A stretch of 15,071 nt of DNA from SZUA-448 sp045593785 (GTDB lineage Bacteria > Bacillota > Clostridia > Lachnospirales > Lachnospiraceae), in contig JAZNXH010000101.1 of assembly GCA_045593785.1 (NCBI GenBank), positions 1 through 15,071 on the forward strand. Reading direction: 5' to 3'. Each line of letters opens with the position of its first letter. Positions within the stretch are counted from its first letter, which is position 1. Positions 6,006 through 13,056 of this stretch are shown piece by piece. Both the position numbers and the translations under genes were made by a program. The notes beneath the pieces were generated by a model. That model was not told the DNA's origin and did no database searches. It saw nothing but the letters and a program-made list of their open reading frames with translations.

Positions 6006-7397
6006 ATGGGACATAACGATTATTTGGATTTTAAAGCGGCACAGAAGCGAAATTCCTTCCGAAGAAGAAGGAGACACCCTTTGCCGCTTATCATTTTGGG
6101 TGTTTTGGTTGTAACGATTGTGGTCAGTACGATAATCCTTTTGAAAAAGGAAGCCGGAAACGGTCAGAATAATATTACAACGCAGGCTCCTACTGCTACC
6201 CCGAGTCCGGTGCCGACACCGACGGAACCGCCGGTTGTACCGGAAAGTGAAGGGAATGATGCACTGAAGGAAATTGCACAGGGTCCATTTGGTTTATGGG
6301 AACCGACAGCAACTCCGACGCCTACAATTGCGATACCGGAAGGGGAAGTAATCTGGATGGCGGATTATGTTGATAAACGTACTCCGGTGGAGGCAAAAGG
6401 CGTGTATCTGTCGCCGGATGTTGCCAAGAACAGTGCGTATATGGAGGAGTTGTTATATTATCTCGATACGACGGAACTGAACGCAGTTGTGATTGACGTA
6501 AAGGCAGATAGTGGTGCCATTGTCTATGCCATGGAAAATGAAACAGCGAAGGAAATCGGTGCGTTACGTTCGATTGTAAACATGCCGTCGATTGTAAAAA
6601 CATTGAAAGACCATGGTGTATATGTAATTGCACGTCTGGTTGCATTTAAAGATCCGATTCTGGCAAAAGCAAAGCCGGAACTGACTTTTTACAATCAGGA
6701 CGGTTCTAAATTTTATGATACTTCGAACAGTGCATGGGTAAGTCCGTATAAACATGAAGTGTGGGAATATCTTGCAGAGGTAGGAATCTCTTGCGCAGAT
6801 ATCGGGTTTGATGAGATTAACTACGATTACATGCGTTTTCCGACCGATGGTGTTGCGAATATTAACTGGGGCATTGAAGCGGAAACCAAGACAAAAACAG
6901 AAGCAATTACCGAAGGAATCAAATACTTATGTGAAACCTTACGAATGCATGATGTATATGTGTCAGCGGATGTTTACGGTATTGTAATCAGCAGCAAGCT
7001 GGATGCGGCAGCCGTAGGACAGGACTATAAGGAAATGTCAAGATATCTGGACTATATCTGCCCGATGATTTATCCTTCCCATTATGGCTTTGGTTATGCA
7101 GGAATCCCGTATCCGGACAAAGAACCTGCTAAGATAATAAAAATGGCACTGAATTCTTCTAATAAGAAGATTGCGGAGATTCCGGAATATCAGCACAGAG
7201 CAATCTGCAGACCATGGTTGCAGGATTTTACGGCATCTTATCTGGGAACGAAAAACGGAGAAGACCGTTATCTGGTATACGATGCAGAAGTACTCCGAAT
7301 TCAGATGGAGGCAACGTACGAGAGCGGACTGACCGATTGGTTGTTATGGAATGCGGGCGGATATTATACGGAAGACGCATGGCTTCCGGAGGAGTAG
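6006..7397 (+). CDS. Membrane-anchored DUF4015-family putative glycoside hydrolase
   Basis: This 463-residue protein has a cytoplasmic basic N-terminus (RRRRRHP), one membrane segment at about 26-46, and a Pro/Thr-rich spacer (about 58-110, with TPSPVPTPTEPP). A large extracellular domain from about 128 follows, which I recognise as DUF4015 (Pfam, putative glycosyl hydrolase, TIM-barrel type). Typical stretches are KGVYLSPDVA, NAVVIDVKADSG, VYVIARLVAFKDP, the acidic IGFDEINYDYMRFP (about 266-279), and CPMIYPSHYG. Asp269 and Glu270 in the FDEINYDY stretch are candidates for catalysis by analogy with other barrel hydrolases; the substrate is unknown, with cell-wall or exopolysaccharide sugars as the natural guess. 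The membrane segment has no cleavage site and probably serves as an anchor. The ATG at 6006 follows GGAAAGAG closely. It sits 23 bases after the receiver gene, and its stop codon is 4 bases before the LysR start. Confidence 0.85.
   Translation: MGHNDYLDFKAAQKRNSFRRRRRHPLPLIILGVLVVTIVVSTIILLKKEAGNGQNNITTQAPTATPSPVPTPTEPPVVPESEGNDALKEIAQGPFGLWEPTATPTPTIAIPEGEVIWMADYVDKRTPVEAKGVYLSPDVAKNSAYMEELLYYLDTTELNAVVIDVKADSGAIVYAMENETAKEIGALRSIVNMPSIVKTLKDHGVYVIARLVAFKDPILAKAKPELTFYNQDGSKFYDTSNSAWVSPYKHEVWEYLAEVGISCADIGFDEINYDYMRFPTDGVANINWGIEAETKTKTEAITEGIKYLCETLRMHDVYVSADVYGIVISSKLDAAAVGQDYKEMSRYLDYICPMIYPSHYGFGYAGIPYPDKEPAKIIKMALNSSNKKIAEIPEYQHRAICRPWLQDFTASYLGTKNGEDRYLVYDAEVLRIQMEATYESGLTDWLLWNAGGYYTEDAWLPEE
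7388..7394 (+). promoter_or_regulatory. Ribosome binding site that decides the LysR start
   Basis: GGAGGAG lies in the last codons of the DUF4015 gene, 7 bases before the ATG at 7402. The longer in-frame start at 7351 lacks such a site and would add a leader foreign to LysR proteins. Confidence 0.85.
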
Positions 7398-7401
7398 TGG
7401 C

Positions 7402-8292
7402 ATGAATATCAGTCTGGAGTATTATCGGATATTTTATCATGTAGTAAAAGAAGGAAGCATTACTGCGGCTGCGAATCGCTTGTGTGTATCGCAGCCTGCA
7501 GTCAGTCAGACAATACGTCAGCTCGAAGCAGCACTTGGGGTGACGTTATTTTTGCGTGCACAGAAAGGAATCCGACTGACCGCGGAAGGCCAGACTCTGT
7601 TTCAGTATGTGGAACGAGGGTATGAGACTATCTGTCAGGGCGAACATATATTACAGAGCATGTTGGAGCTGGAGCAGGGAGAAATTCATATCGGAGCAAG
7701 TGATATGACCTTAAAATACTATCTGCTCCCTTATTTGGAGCGTTTTCATGAAAAATATCCCGGTGTAAAGGTAAATGTAACCAACGGACCGACTCCGGAG
7801 ACGATTTTGAAATTGCGGGAAGGTATCATCGACTTTTGCGTGGTTAGCGGCCCACTCGAGGAAACAGAAGATATTTTTGTAGAGCCGGTAAAGCAGATAC
7901 AGGACATATTTATTGCCGGAAGTCGGTTTTCTCATTTGAAAGATCAGCTGCTTTCGTGGGATAAACTTCAGGAACTTCCAATTATTTGTCTGGAAAAAGG
8001 GACAAGTTCACGAAGTTATGTAGATCGGTTTTTAAAGGAGAATGCTCTCGAGTTGCGACCGGAGTTTGAATTGGCTACCAGCGATATGATTGTGCAGTTT
8101 GTTGTGCGAAATCTTGGCATCGGGGTCGTTGTGGCTTCATTTGCGGAAGAATATATGAAGTCAAAAGAGGTATTTCAGCTGAAATTTGAGCCGGAAATCC
8201 CTCCGAGAGCGTTTTATGTGGCAACAAATCGGAAAATGCCGTTGTCGAAAGCAGGAAAATCTCTGTTGGAACTGCTTCAGACGGAATTTTAA
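7402..8292 (+). CDS. LysR-family transcriptional regulator
   Basis: This is a 296-residue protein of typical LysR length. The N-terminal winged helix-turn-helix (about 1-60) begins MNISLEYYRIFYHVVKEGSIT and contains AANRLCVSQPAVSQTIRQLE and LGVTLFLRAQKGIRLTAEG, the family hallmark. A linker helix precedes a two-lobed effector-binding domain (about 88-296, starting GEIHIGASDMTLKYYLLPYL). Members usually activate a divergent or neighbouring operon on binding a small metabolite; no divergent target is present because it is the last gene of a same-strand cluster. Its ribosome site overlaps the DUF4015 gene, so its expression follows that of the cluster. The ligand cannot be predicted; overall it looks like the CysB/CbbR-like group, a weak impression. 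A terminator lies about 115 bases downstream. Confidence 0.93.
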   Translation: MNISLEYYRIFYHVVKEGSITAAANRLCVSQPAVSQTIRQLEAALGVTLFLRAQKGIRLTAEGQTLFQYVERGYETICQGEHILQSMLELEQGEIHIGASDMTLKYYLLPYLERFHEKYPGVKVNVTNGPTPETILKLREGIIDFCVVSGPLEETEDIFVEPVKQIQDIFIAGSRFSHLKDQLLSWDKLQELPIICLEKGTSSRSYVDRFLKENALELRPEFELATSDMIVQFVVRNLGIGVVVASFAEEYMKSKEVFQLKFEPEIPPRAFYVATNRKMPLSKAGKSLLELLQTEF

Positions 8293-8407
8293 AGAATTTA
8301 AAATTAATTCTCAGGTTCCTCAAAAAGATCGACAGAAGTAGAACACTGTAAAAACAGTAAAAAGCGAAAAACATATAATAAATCGATAAATTATATCAGG
8401 ATTTAAT
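8293..8407. other. AT-rich gap after the LysR gene
   Basis: No gene is visible here. The stretch holds two weak dyads, AGAATT...AATTCT just after the stop and ACTGT-AAAA-ACAGT near 8350, neither followed by a T-tract. It is probably the 3' untranslated part of the signalling cluster. Confidence 0.4.
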
Positions 8408-8456
8408 AAGAGTGCAATTTTGAGCCGTTCCGTGACCGAATCGCACTCTTTTTTTA
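8408..8456 (+). terminator. Rho-independent terminator of the signalling cluster
   Basis: AAGAGTGC (8408-8415) pairs with GCACTCTT (8443-8450), followed by an uninterrupted T run to 8455. Inside, ATT/AAT can add a few pairs past a single mismatch. The loop is long for a terminator (27 bases before those extra pairs), which lowers certainty slightly. Confidence 0.75.
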
Positions 8457-8486
8457 AGGATTGTCTGTTTTCGTTATGCAGTTCTC

Positions 8487-8515
8487 TTGTATTATGCAGT
8501 GAATTTTTGTATAAT
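8487..8515 (+). promoter_or_regulatory. Sigma-A promoter for the M18 aminopeptidase
   Basis: TTGTAT (8487-8492) and a perfect TATAAT (8510-8515) are 17 bases apart. The aminopeptidase ATG lies about 45 bases downstream of the -10 box, and the preceding terminator ends upstream of it. Confidence 0.75.
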
Positions 8516-8560
8516 AACAATACATGGGCAGAAGAACGCTCGGAAAGGACGGATATTGAC

Positions 8561-9970
8561 ATGGCAGAGAAAAAAACTGCAAAGAAAACCGAAAAGAACG
8601 AAAAAAAAGTAAAAAATGCATGGCTGAAATATAACGACAAGCAGAAAAAGGCAATCTTCGATTATTGCGAAGGATATAAGAAGTTTATCTCGGATTGCAA
8701 GACAGAGCGTGAGTGCGTTACCGAAGTGATTCGTCAGGCAGAGGCGATGGGATATAAGAATCTGTACAGCTGTAAGACGCTGAAAGCCGGTGATAAGGTA
8801 TATGTGAACAATATGGATAAGAACATCCTGTTGTTCCTGATCGGGAAAGAACCGTTGGAGAACGGTATGAAACTGTTAGGAGCGCATATTGATTCTCCGC
8901 GCCTTGATTTGAAGCAGAATCCGCTTTATGAAGACAGTGATCTTGCAATGCTTGAGACACATTATTACGGCGGTGTAAAGAAATATCAGTGGGTAACCAT
9001 TCCGTTGGCAATTCACGGTGTTGTAGTGAAAAAAGACGGCACCAAGATCAATGTCGTAATCGGTGAAGACGAGAATGATCCGGTAGTAGGTATTTCCGAC
9101 TTGCTGATTCACCTCGCTGCAGACCAGATGGACAAGAAGGCTGCACGTGTGATTGAAGGCGAGGATTTGAATGTATTGTTCGGAAGTATGCCGCTTGATA
9201 AGGAAGAAAAAGAAGCAGTAAAAGCCAATATCTTAAAGCTTCTCAAAGAAAAATATGATTTTGAAGAAGATGATTTTACCTCTGCTGAGTTAGAAGTGGT
9301 AACAGCAGGAAAGGCAAGAGATTACGGCCTTGACCGCAGTATGGTTATGGGGTACGGACATGATGACCGTATTTGTGCATATACTTCGATGACTGCATTG
9401 TTTGAGATGAAGGAGACCGACCGTACTGCAGGCTGCATCCTGGTTGACAAAGAAGAAATCGGCAGTGTCGGTGCAACCGGTATGTCTTCGGCGTTCTTTG
9501 AAAATGCAGTCGCTGAACTGATGGACCGCATGGGTCAGTATTCGGAACTTGGTCTGCGTAGAGCGCTTCAGAATTCCCATATGCTCTCCTCTGATGTAAG
9601 TGCAGCGTATGACCCGAATTTCCCGTCCGTAATGGAGAAGAAGAACTGTGCATATTTCGGAAAGGGTATTGTGTTTAATAAGTATACCGGTTCGCGCGGA
9701 AAGTCCGGCTGCAACGATGCAAATCCGGAGTATATTGCAAAACTTCGCAATGCTTTTGACAAACATGATGTATCGTATCAGTTCGCAGAACTCGGTAAAG
9801 TAGATCAGGGCGGCGGAGGAACGATTGCTTATATTATGGCGAAGTTCAATATGCAGGTGATTGACAGTGGTGTTGCACTTCACAACATGCATGCACCTTG
9901 GGAGGTAGCTAGTAAGGTCGATATCGTTGAAACCAAGAACGGTTATCTGGCTTTCTTAAAGGAAATCTAA
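8561..9970 (+). CDS. M18-family aminopeptidase
   Basis: This 469-residue cytoplasmic zinc aminopeptidase belongs to the M18 (aminopeptidase I / aspartyl aminopeptidase-like) family, which removes N-terminal residues from peptides. Dinuclear-metal and catalytic motifs are visible: AHIDSPR (His109, Asp111), GYGHDDR (residues 265-271), DKEEIGSVGATG (Glu298/Glu299), SSDVSAAYDP (Asp345) and ALHNMHAPWE near the C-terminus (His441/His444). The first 18 residues are lysine-rich (AEKKTAKKTEKNEKK) and look disordered, an addition to the core. The ATG at 8561 is chosen because it follows GGAAAGGA and the promoter at 8487-8515; the open frame continues upstream to 8420, but through the terminator and promoter. 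It has its own promoter and is followed by a hairpin. The specificity (acidic versus neutral residues) cannot be read from the sequence, so no gene symbol is given. Confidence 0.93.
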   Translation: MAEKKTAKKTEKNEKKVKNAWLKYNDKQKKAIFDYCEGYKKFISDCKTERECVTEVIRQAEAMGYKNLYSCKTLKAGDKVYVNNMDKNILLFLIGKEPLENGMKLLGAHIDSPRLDLKQNPLYEDSDLAMLETHYYGGVKKYQWVTIPLAIHGVVVKKDGTKINVVIGEDENDPVVGISDLLIHLAADQMDKKAARVIEGEDLNVLFGSMPLDKEEKEAVKANILKLLKEKYDFEEDDFTSAELEVVTAGKARDYGLDRSMVMGYGHDDRICAYTSMTALFEMKETDRTAGCILVDKEEIGSVGATGMSSAFFENAVAELMDRMGQYSELGLRRALQNSHMLSSDVSAAYDPNFPSVMEKKNCAYFGKGIVFNKYTGSRGKSGCNDANPEYIAKLRNAFDKHDVSYQFAELGKVDQGGGGTIAYIMAKFNMQVIDSGVALHNMHAPWEVASKVDIVETKNGYLAFLKEI

Positions 9971-9980
9971 GCTTTCAACA

Positions 9981-10008
9981 GCGGGGACGGAAACTTTTCT
10001 GTTCCCGC
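9981..10008 (+). terminator. Strong hairpin after the aminopeptidase gene, no T-tract
   Basis: GCGGGGACGGAA pairs with TTCTGTTCCCGC to give a 12-bp GC-rich stem with two G-U pairs and a 4-base loop. What follows is ATATTATATGG rather than a T run. It could be a weak terminator, an mRNA-stabilising 3' end, or a processing site between the aminopeptidase and dUTPase genes. Confidence 0.4.
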
Positions 10009-10022
10009 ATATTATATGGTGA

Positions 10023-10054
10023 TTGACACAATAACGTATAAAATGGGGATAACA
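10023..10054 (+). promoter_or_regulatory. Possible dUTPase promoter, -10 box unclear
   Basis: A perfect TTGACA (10023-10028) lies in the gap before the dUTPase gene. No -10 box stands at 17 bases; TATAAA (10037) is only 8 bases away and GATAAC (10048) is 19 away. Its position suits a promoter, but the pairing is unconvincing. Confidence 0.3.
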
Positions 10055-10056
10055 AA

Positions 10057-10578
10057 ATGAGAAGAATTGCGCAATTTGAAAAAGTAAGTTTGGAAGAATT
10101 TGAAAAGACTTATAAAGATACATTTCCGGACGTACTTGCTGCAGGAAATGCCGGTGTAGAAACGATTTATAACGGAATTGTTTTGCCAAGAAGAGCAACC
10201 TCAGGGTCGGCAGGGTATGACTTCTTTTCAACCTGCGACATTGTACTGCAACCGGGAGAATCAGCCAAGATTCCGACCGGAATCCGTGCGCGGATGGAGG
10301 AAGGCTGGGTACTGATGATTTATCCGCGCAGCGGGCTTGGATTCCGCTACCGGATGCAGCTTGCAAATACGGTCGGAGTCATCGATAGTGACTACTACGG
10401 TTCTGATAATGAAGGTCATATTCAGATCAAGATTACGAACGACTCCAAGGATGGTAAGGTACTGCAATTGAAAACCGGCGAAGCATTTGCTCAGGGAATC
10501 TTCACGGAATATGGAATTACAGTAGATGATGAGGCTGTAAGTACACGGAATGGCGGATTTGGAAGCACTTCGAGATAA
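10057..10578 (+). CDS. dut: dUTP diphosphatase (dUTPase)
   Basis: This 173-residue enzyme hydrolyses dUTP to dUMP and pyrophosphate, keeping uracil out of DNA and feeding dTMP synthesis. All five motifs of trimeric dUTPases are present in order: motif 1 SGSAGYDFF (49-57), motif 2 PRSGLGFR (90-97), motif 3 GVIDSDYYG (107-115) with catalytic Asp110, motif 4 GEAFAQGIF (141-149) and the C-terminal P-loop-like motif 5 RNGGFGSTSR (164-173) that closes over the nucleotide. A short insert after motif 3 (SDNEGH) and an N-terminal extension of about 35 residues make it longer than the roughly 150-residue E. coli type. GGGG 8 bases upstream supports the ATG at 10057. It follows the aminopeptidase gene by 86 bases, with a hairpin between them. 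Confidence 0.95.
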   Translation: MRRIAQFEKVSLEEFEKTYKDTFPDVLAAGNAGVETIYNGIVLPRRATSGSAGYDFFSTCDIVLQPGESAKIPTGIRARMEEGWVLMIYPRSGLGFRYRMQLANTVGVIDSDYYGSDNEGHIQIKITNDSKDGKVLQLKTGEAFAQGIFTEYGITVDDEAVSTRNGGFGSTSR

Positions 10579-10593
10579 AGTTTAAAAATGCTA

Positions 10594-10620
10594 TAAAGTT
10601 TTCTCCCGAATTACCGATAA
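10594..10620 (+). promoter_or_regulatory. Sigma-28 (SigD/FliA) flagellar-type promoter upstream of the sortase operon
   Basis: TAAAGTTT (10594-10601), 11 bases, then ACCGATAA (10613-10620). The published sigma-28 consensus is TAAAGTTT-N11-GCCGATAA, so 15 of 16 specified bases match with exact spacing. It lies in the gap between dut and the sortase gene, on the right strand, about 93 bases before the sortase ATG. I see no good sigma-A promoter in the same gap. Confidence 0.8.
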
Positions 10621-10641
10621 CCATTATGTAGTACAAGAAGT

Positions 10642-10663
10642 TGTGGTTGTTGGGGCAATCACA
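10642..10663 (+). other. Leader hairpin before the sortase gene
   Basis: TGTGGTTG (10642-10649) pairs with CAATCACA (10656-10663), 8 bp with one G-U pair and a 6-base loop. It lies in the presumed 5' untranslated region between the sigma-28-type promoter and the sortase start. There is no T-tract, so it is not a terminator; a role in mRNA stability is possible. Confidence 0.3.
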
Positions 10664-10713
10664 GGCAAGATGATGTTAGAACTACGATTGGTGTCAAATG
10701 CCGGGGGAAGAGC

Positions 10714-12141
10714 ATGAAGATCGGAAATGTAGAGTTTTTCTCAAAAGCAGAATATATGGCAGGGCTGCGTGACTCGGGCCGAATTGAGCTGTTACGGAAG
10801 CAGACGGATTTGAACAATCCGACTGCTGCTGCAGCTTTGTTTCGTGAACTGAAGAACCAGCCTTTTTATTTTGAAACTGAAGTGGGAAAAGAGTTCATGC
10901 GGGAATTGCTCCGAAAAACAAGACCGTCTGACCGCGGTGTAGGTGCAGGAATCCGCAGACAGGGATACCGGACGACCGAAGAAGAGGAAGAACGGATTCG
11001 TGCATATGAAGAGAGTCGCAGGATAAGACTGGCAAACTCCATCCGGATTATCGGAAATGATGCAGAAGAGTATGACCGTTACCGTGATTTTATGCCGGAT
11101 GATACGGAAGAAATACCGGGGCGTCGACCGATACGCAATCAGGCGGTAAGAAGTCTGGATTATGCGGAAAATTATACGAGAATTCCGACTGCAAAGACCT
11201 CGAAAACAAAGAAAAACAACGGTTCTAATCGTGTAGAAAACAAGCACTTGAACGCTGAGAAAAAAGGGAATGAGACAGCTGTAGCAAAGAAGCGAAAAAA
11301 AGAACAGAAGCGTTCTTTGCTTTTGCTGGTAGGAATTATGTCGGCACTTTTGCTGGGATATTGTGTGACGGATGAAGTTTCGTACCGAATTAAGAGTTTT
11401 GCAAGTGAAAAGAAGATAGAAGCGTTGCAAAACAGCGTGTTGCAGCCGATGCAAAAAGCGAAGGCAGACGAACCGTCAATGGAACGGGTTGCCATGGCAG
11501 GTGCGGATGACATTGTGCTGAGTGATAGCATGAGACAGCCGGAAGAAGTAAAACAGGGGGAGGTTCTTCCGGAGTATGCAGAGTTGTATCGGAAAAATGA
11601 GGATTTGATTGGTTGGATCCGCATTCCCGATACAAAGATAAATTATCCGGTAATGCAGACGAAAGATGATATGGAATATTATCTTTACCGTGATTTTGAC
11701 GGCGATGATGATGTGAACGGTCTTCCTTTTTTGGATGCGCGTTGTGACATTGACAAGCCGACCACCAACATGCTGATTTACGGTCACAGCATGAACAGTG
11801 GTGCAATGTTTGCCGGATTGGCTGATTACAAGGATTATCGTTTTTTCAAAGAGCATTCCACAATATATTTTGATACGATTCAGGAACGCGGCGAATATGA
11901 AATTGTTGCAGTATTCCAGTCGAGAGTAGCTTATGTGGATGAAGTGGCATTCCGTTACTACAACTTTATTCAGGCGGACACCAAAGAAGAGTTTGATAGC
12001 TTTATTTCTGCTGTAGAGCAGTTGGCGTATTACGATACCGGAAACCGCGCAGAGTACGGCGACCGCCTGTTGACGCTTTCCACTTGTGATAAAGAAATCA
12101 CAGACGGACGTCTGGTGGTATTGGCAAGAAAGTGCGACTAG
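10714..12141 (+). CDS. Class B sortase with long cytoplasmic N-terminal region
   Basis: This 475-residue membrane transpeptidase would attach surface proteins to the cell wall. The extracellular catalytic domain (about 285-475) has class B features: LIGWIRIPDTKINYPVMQ, then catalytic His358 in LIYGHSM, Cys458 in LTLSTCDK and Arg466 in DGRLVV. A single membrane helix lies at about 201-217 after a lysine/arginine-rich stretch, so the N-terminus is inside. That inner part is about 200 residues, whereas ordinary SrtB proteins (near 240 in total) have almost none. Residues 1-70 look like a small folded helical domain (KAEYMAGLRDSGRIELL, DLNNPTAAAALFRELKNQP), followed by a charged, apparently disordered linker. 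GGGGGAAG supports the ATG at 10714. The substrate candidate is the next gene, 21 bases downstream. The gene is probably transcribed from the sigma-28-type promoter. Confidence 0.93.
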   Translation: MKIGNVEFFSKAEYMAGLRDSGRIELLRKQTDLNNPTAAAALFRELKNQPFYFETEVGKEFMRELLRKTRPSDRGVGAGIRRQGYRTTEEEEERIRAYEESRRIRLANSIRIIGNDAEEYDRYRDFMPDDTEEIPGRRPIRNQAVRSLDYAENYTRIPTAKTSKTKKNNGSNRVENKHLNAEKKGNETAVAKKRKKEQKRSLLLLVGIMSALLLGYCVTDEVSYRIKSFASEKKIEALQNSVLQPMQKAKADEPSMERVAMAGADDIVLSDSMRQPEEVKQGEVLPEYAELYRKNEDLIGWIRIPDTKINYPVMQTKDDMEYYLYRDFDGDDDVNGLPFLDARCDIDKPTTNMLIYGHSMNSGAMFAGLADYKDYRFFKEHSTIYFDTIQERGEYEIVAVFQSRVAYVDEVAFRYYNFIQADTKEEFDSFISAVEQLAYYDTGNRAEYGDRLLTLSTCDKEITDGRLVVLARKCD

Positions 12142-12162
12142 TGTGAAAAAGGGGAGATAGAT

Positions 12163-13056
12163 ATGAAAAAGAAAATTCCGATTTTGATAATCGTACTTGC
12201 TTTGCTGGTTGGGATGTTTGGCATTACCTCAGCAAGCGCTGCTCCCAGGGAAATCGAGGTGGATTACGATGAGTATTCTCTCTGGGTGGATGAAGTGCCG
12301 GAAGGCATCTGGGAATCTACTTACATTGCAGCGAAGTTAAAGAAGACCAGTCTGGATCCGGAACTGTATATGCTGACAATGATCGACGATGTGGATTCTA
12401 TGAATAAGTTGCATAAAGCAATGGAATCCGCAAAGCTGAATCCGGACCATAACCGAAATTTTGCAATGGATGTCAGACTGTATGAATATGACGAAGACGA
12501 AGGCGATTATTATGCATCGACTGATTCGGATGTGGATGTCATTGTTCCGATTTCCGATAACATGTTCCAGTATGACGAGGAGGATGAACCGTATCTTCAG
12601 ACGGATTTCCTGAAGGTTGTTAGTGTAAGTTCTTCCGGTAAACTGAGTTATCCTTCGTTTGAATTTGTTTCTGTAGATGAAATTATCTGTGCGAAGTTTA
12701 CGGTTACAGATAATGCAGTTTATGGTTTTGTACTGAACGGTGTTGCTCCTGAGTCCGAGGAGGAAGAGGAGCCGGAGCCGACAAAGGCTCCGACGAAAGC
12801 TCCGACGAAAGCGCCAACAGCGACTCCGACTCCGACGAAAGCACCAACAAAAGCACCAACCAAGGCACCGACAGAGACAAACGTACCGACGAAGCCTGCA
12901 GGAACAACACAAAGCGCCACAACGCAGAAAGATAACACACCGCAGACCGGTGATGACCATAACAGTGCGCTGCTGCTTTTGTTAGGAAGTATTTCTGCAA
13001 TTACCCTGACGGCAGTTGTTGTGGCATGGAAGAGAGAAGAAAGAGAAGAGGCGTAA
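12163..13056 (+). CDS. Secreted surface protein with Thr-Lys-Pro repeats and TPQTG sorting signal
   Basis: This is a 297-residue precursor. The signal peptide (MKKKIPILIIVLALLVG...) ends at about residue 26 in TSASA before AP. The mature domain (27-200) is acidic, rich in Asp/Glu and Tyr, and not a family I recognise; its strand-like pattern suggests a beta fold. Residues 207-245 form a linker of TKAP repeats typical of wall-spanning stalks. The C-terminus is a classical sorting signal: TPQTG (259-263), a hydrophobic segment (about 268-288) and a basic/charged tail KREEREEA. Class B sortases of Clostridia accept NPxTG/SPxTG-like motifs, so TPQTG fits the adjacent sortase as its partner. GGGGAG with 6-base spacing supports the ATG, 21 bases after the sortase stop. 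Its stop codon directly abuts that of the opposing gene. Adhesion or a wall-structure role is possible but unproven. Confidence 0.9.
   Translation: MKKKIPILIIVLALLVGMFGITSASAAPREIEVDYDEYSLWVDEVPEGIWESTYIAAKLKKTSLDPELYMLTMIDDVDSMNKLHKAMESAKLNPDHNRNFAMDVRLYEYDEDEGDYYASTDSDVDVIVPISDNMFQYDEEDEPYLQTDFLKVVSVSSSGKLSYPSFEFVSVDEIICAKFTVTDNAVYGFVLNGVAPESEEEEEPEPTKAPTKAPTKAPTATPTPTKAPTKAPTKAPTETNVPTKPAGTTQSATTQKDNTPQTGDDHNSALLLLLGSISAITLTAVVVAWKREEREEA
12781..12897 (+). repeat. In-frame short tandem repeats encoding the TKAP stalk
   Basis: The 12-base unit ACGAAAGCTCCG and variants (ACAAAAGCACCA and similar) recur within codons 207-245 of the surface-protein gene, interrupted by ACAGCGACTCCGACTCCG. Copies encode TKAP with differing third bases. 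Such arrays can change length by slippage or recombination. Confidence 0.8.

Noticed and set aside
8420..8560. 47-codon N-terminal extension of the aminopeptidase reading frame
   Set aside because: It runs through a terminator and a consensus-like promoter, and the ribosome site fits the ATG at 8561.
9290..9892. 200-codon minus-strand frame opposite the aminopeptidase
   Set aside because: It is a shadow of conserved M18 motifs on the plus strand.
12553..12560. TCCGATAA resembling a sigma-28 -10 box
   Set aside because: It is inside the surface-protein gene, and GGAT stands where TAAA should be.
12781..12897. Short regular repeats considered as a CRISPR array
   Set aside because: The units are 12 bases, in frame, without spacers, and encode a TKAP stalk.
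12740..12985. Arg/Lys/Gln-rich plus-strand frame in the surface-protein gene
   Set aside because: It is an out-of-frame reading of the TKAP repeats; the signal peptide and sorting signal are in the other frame.
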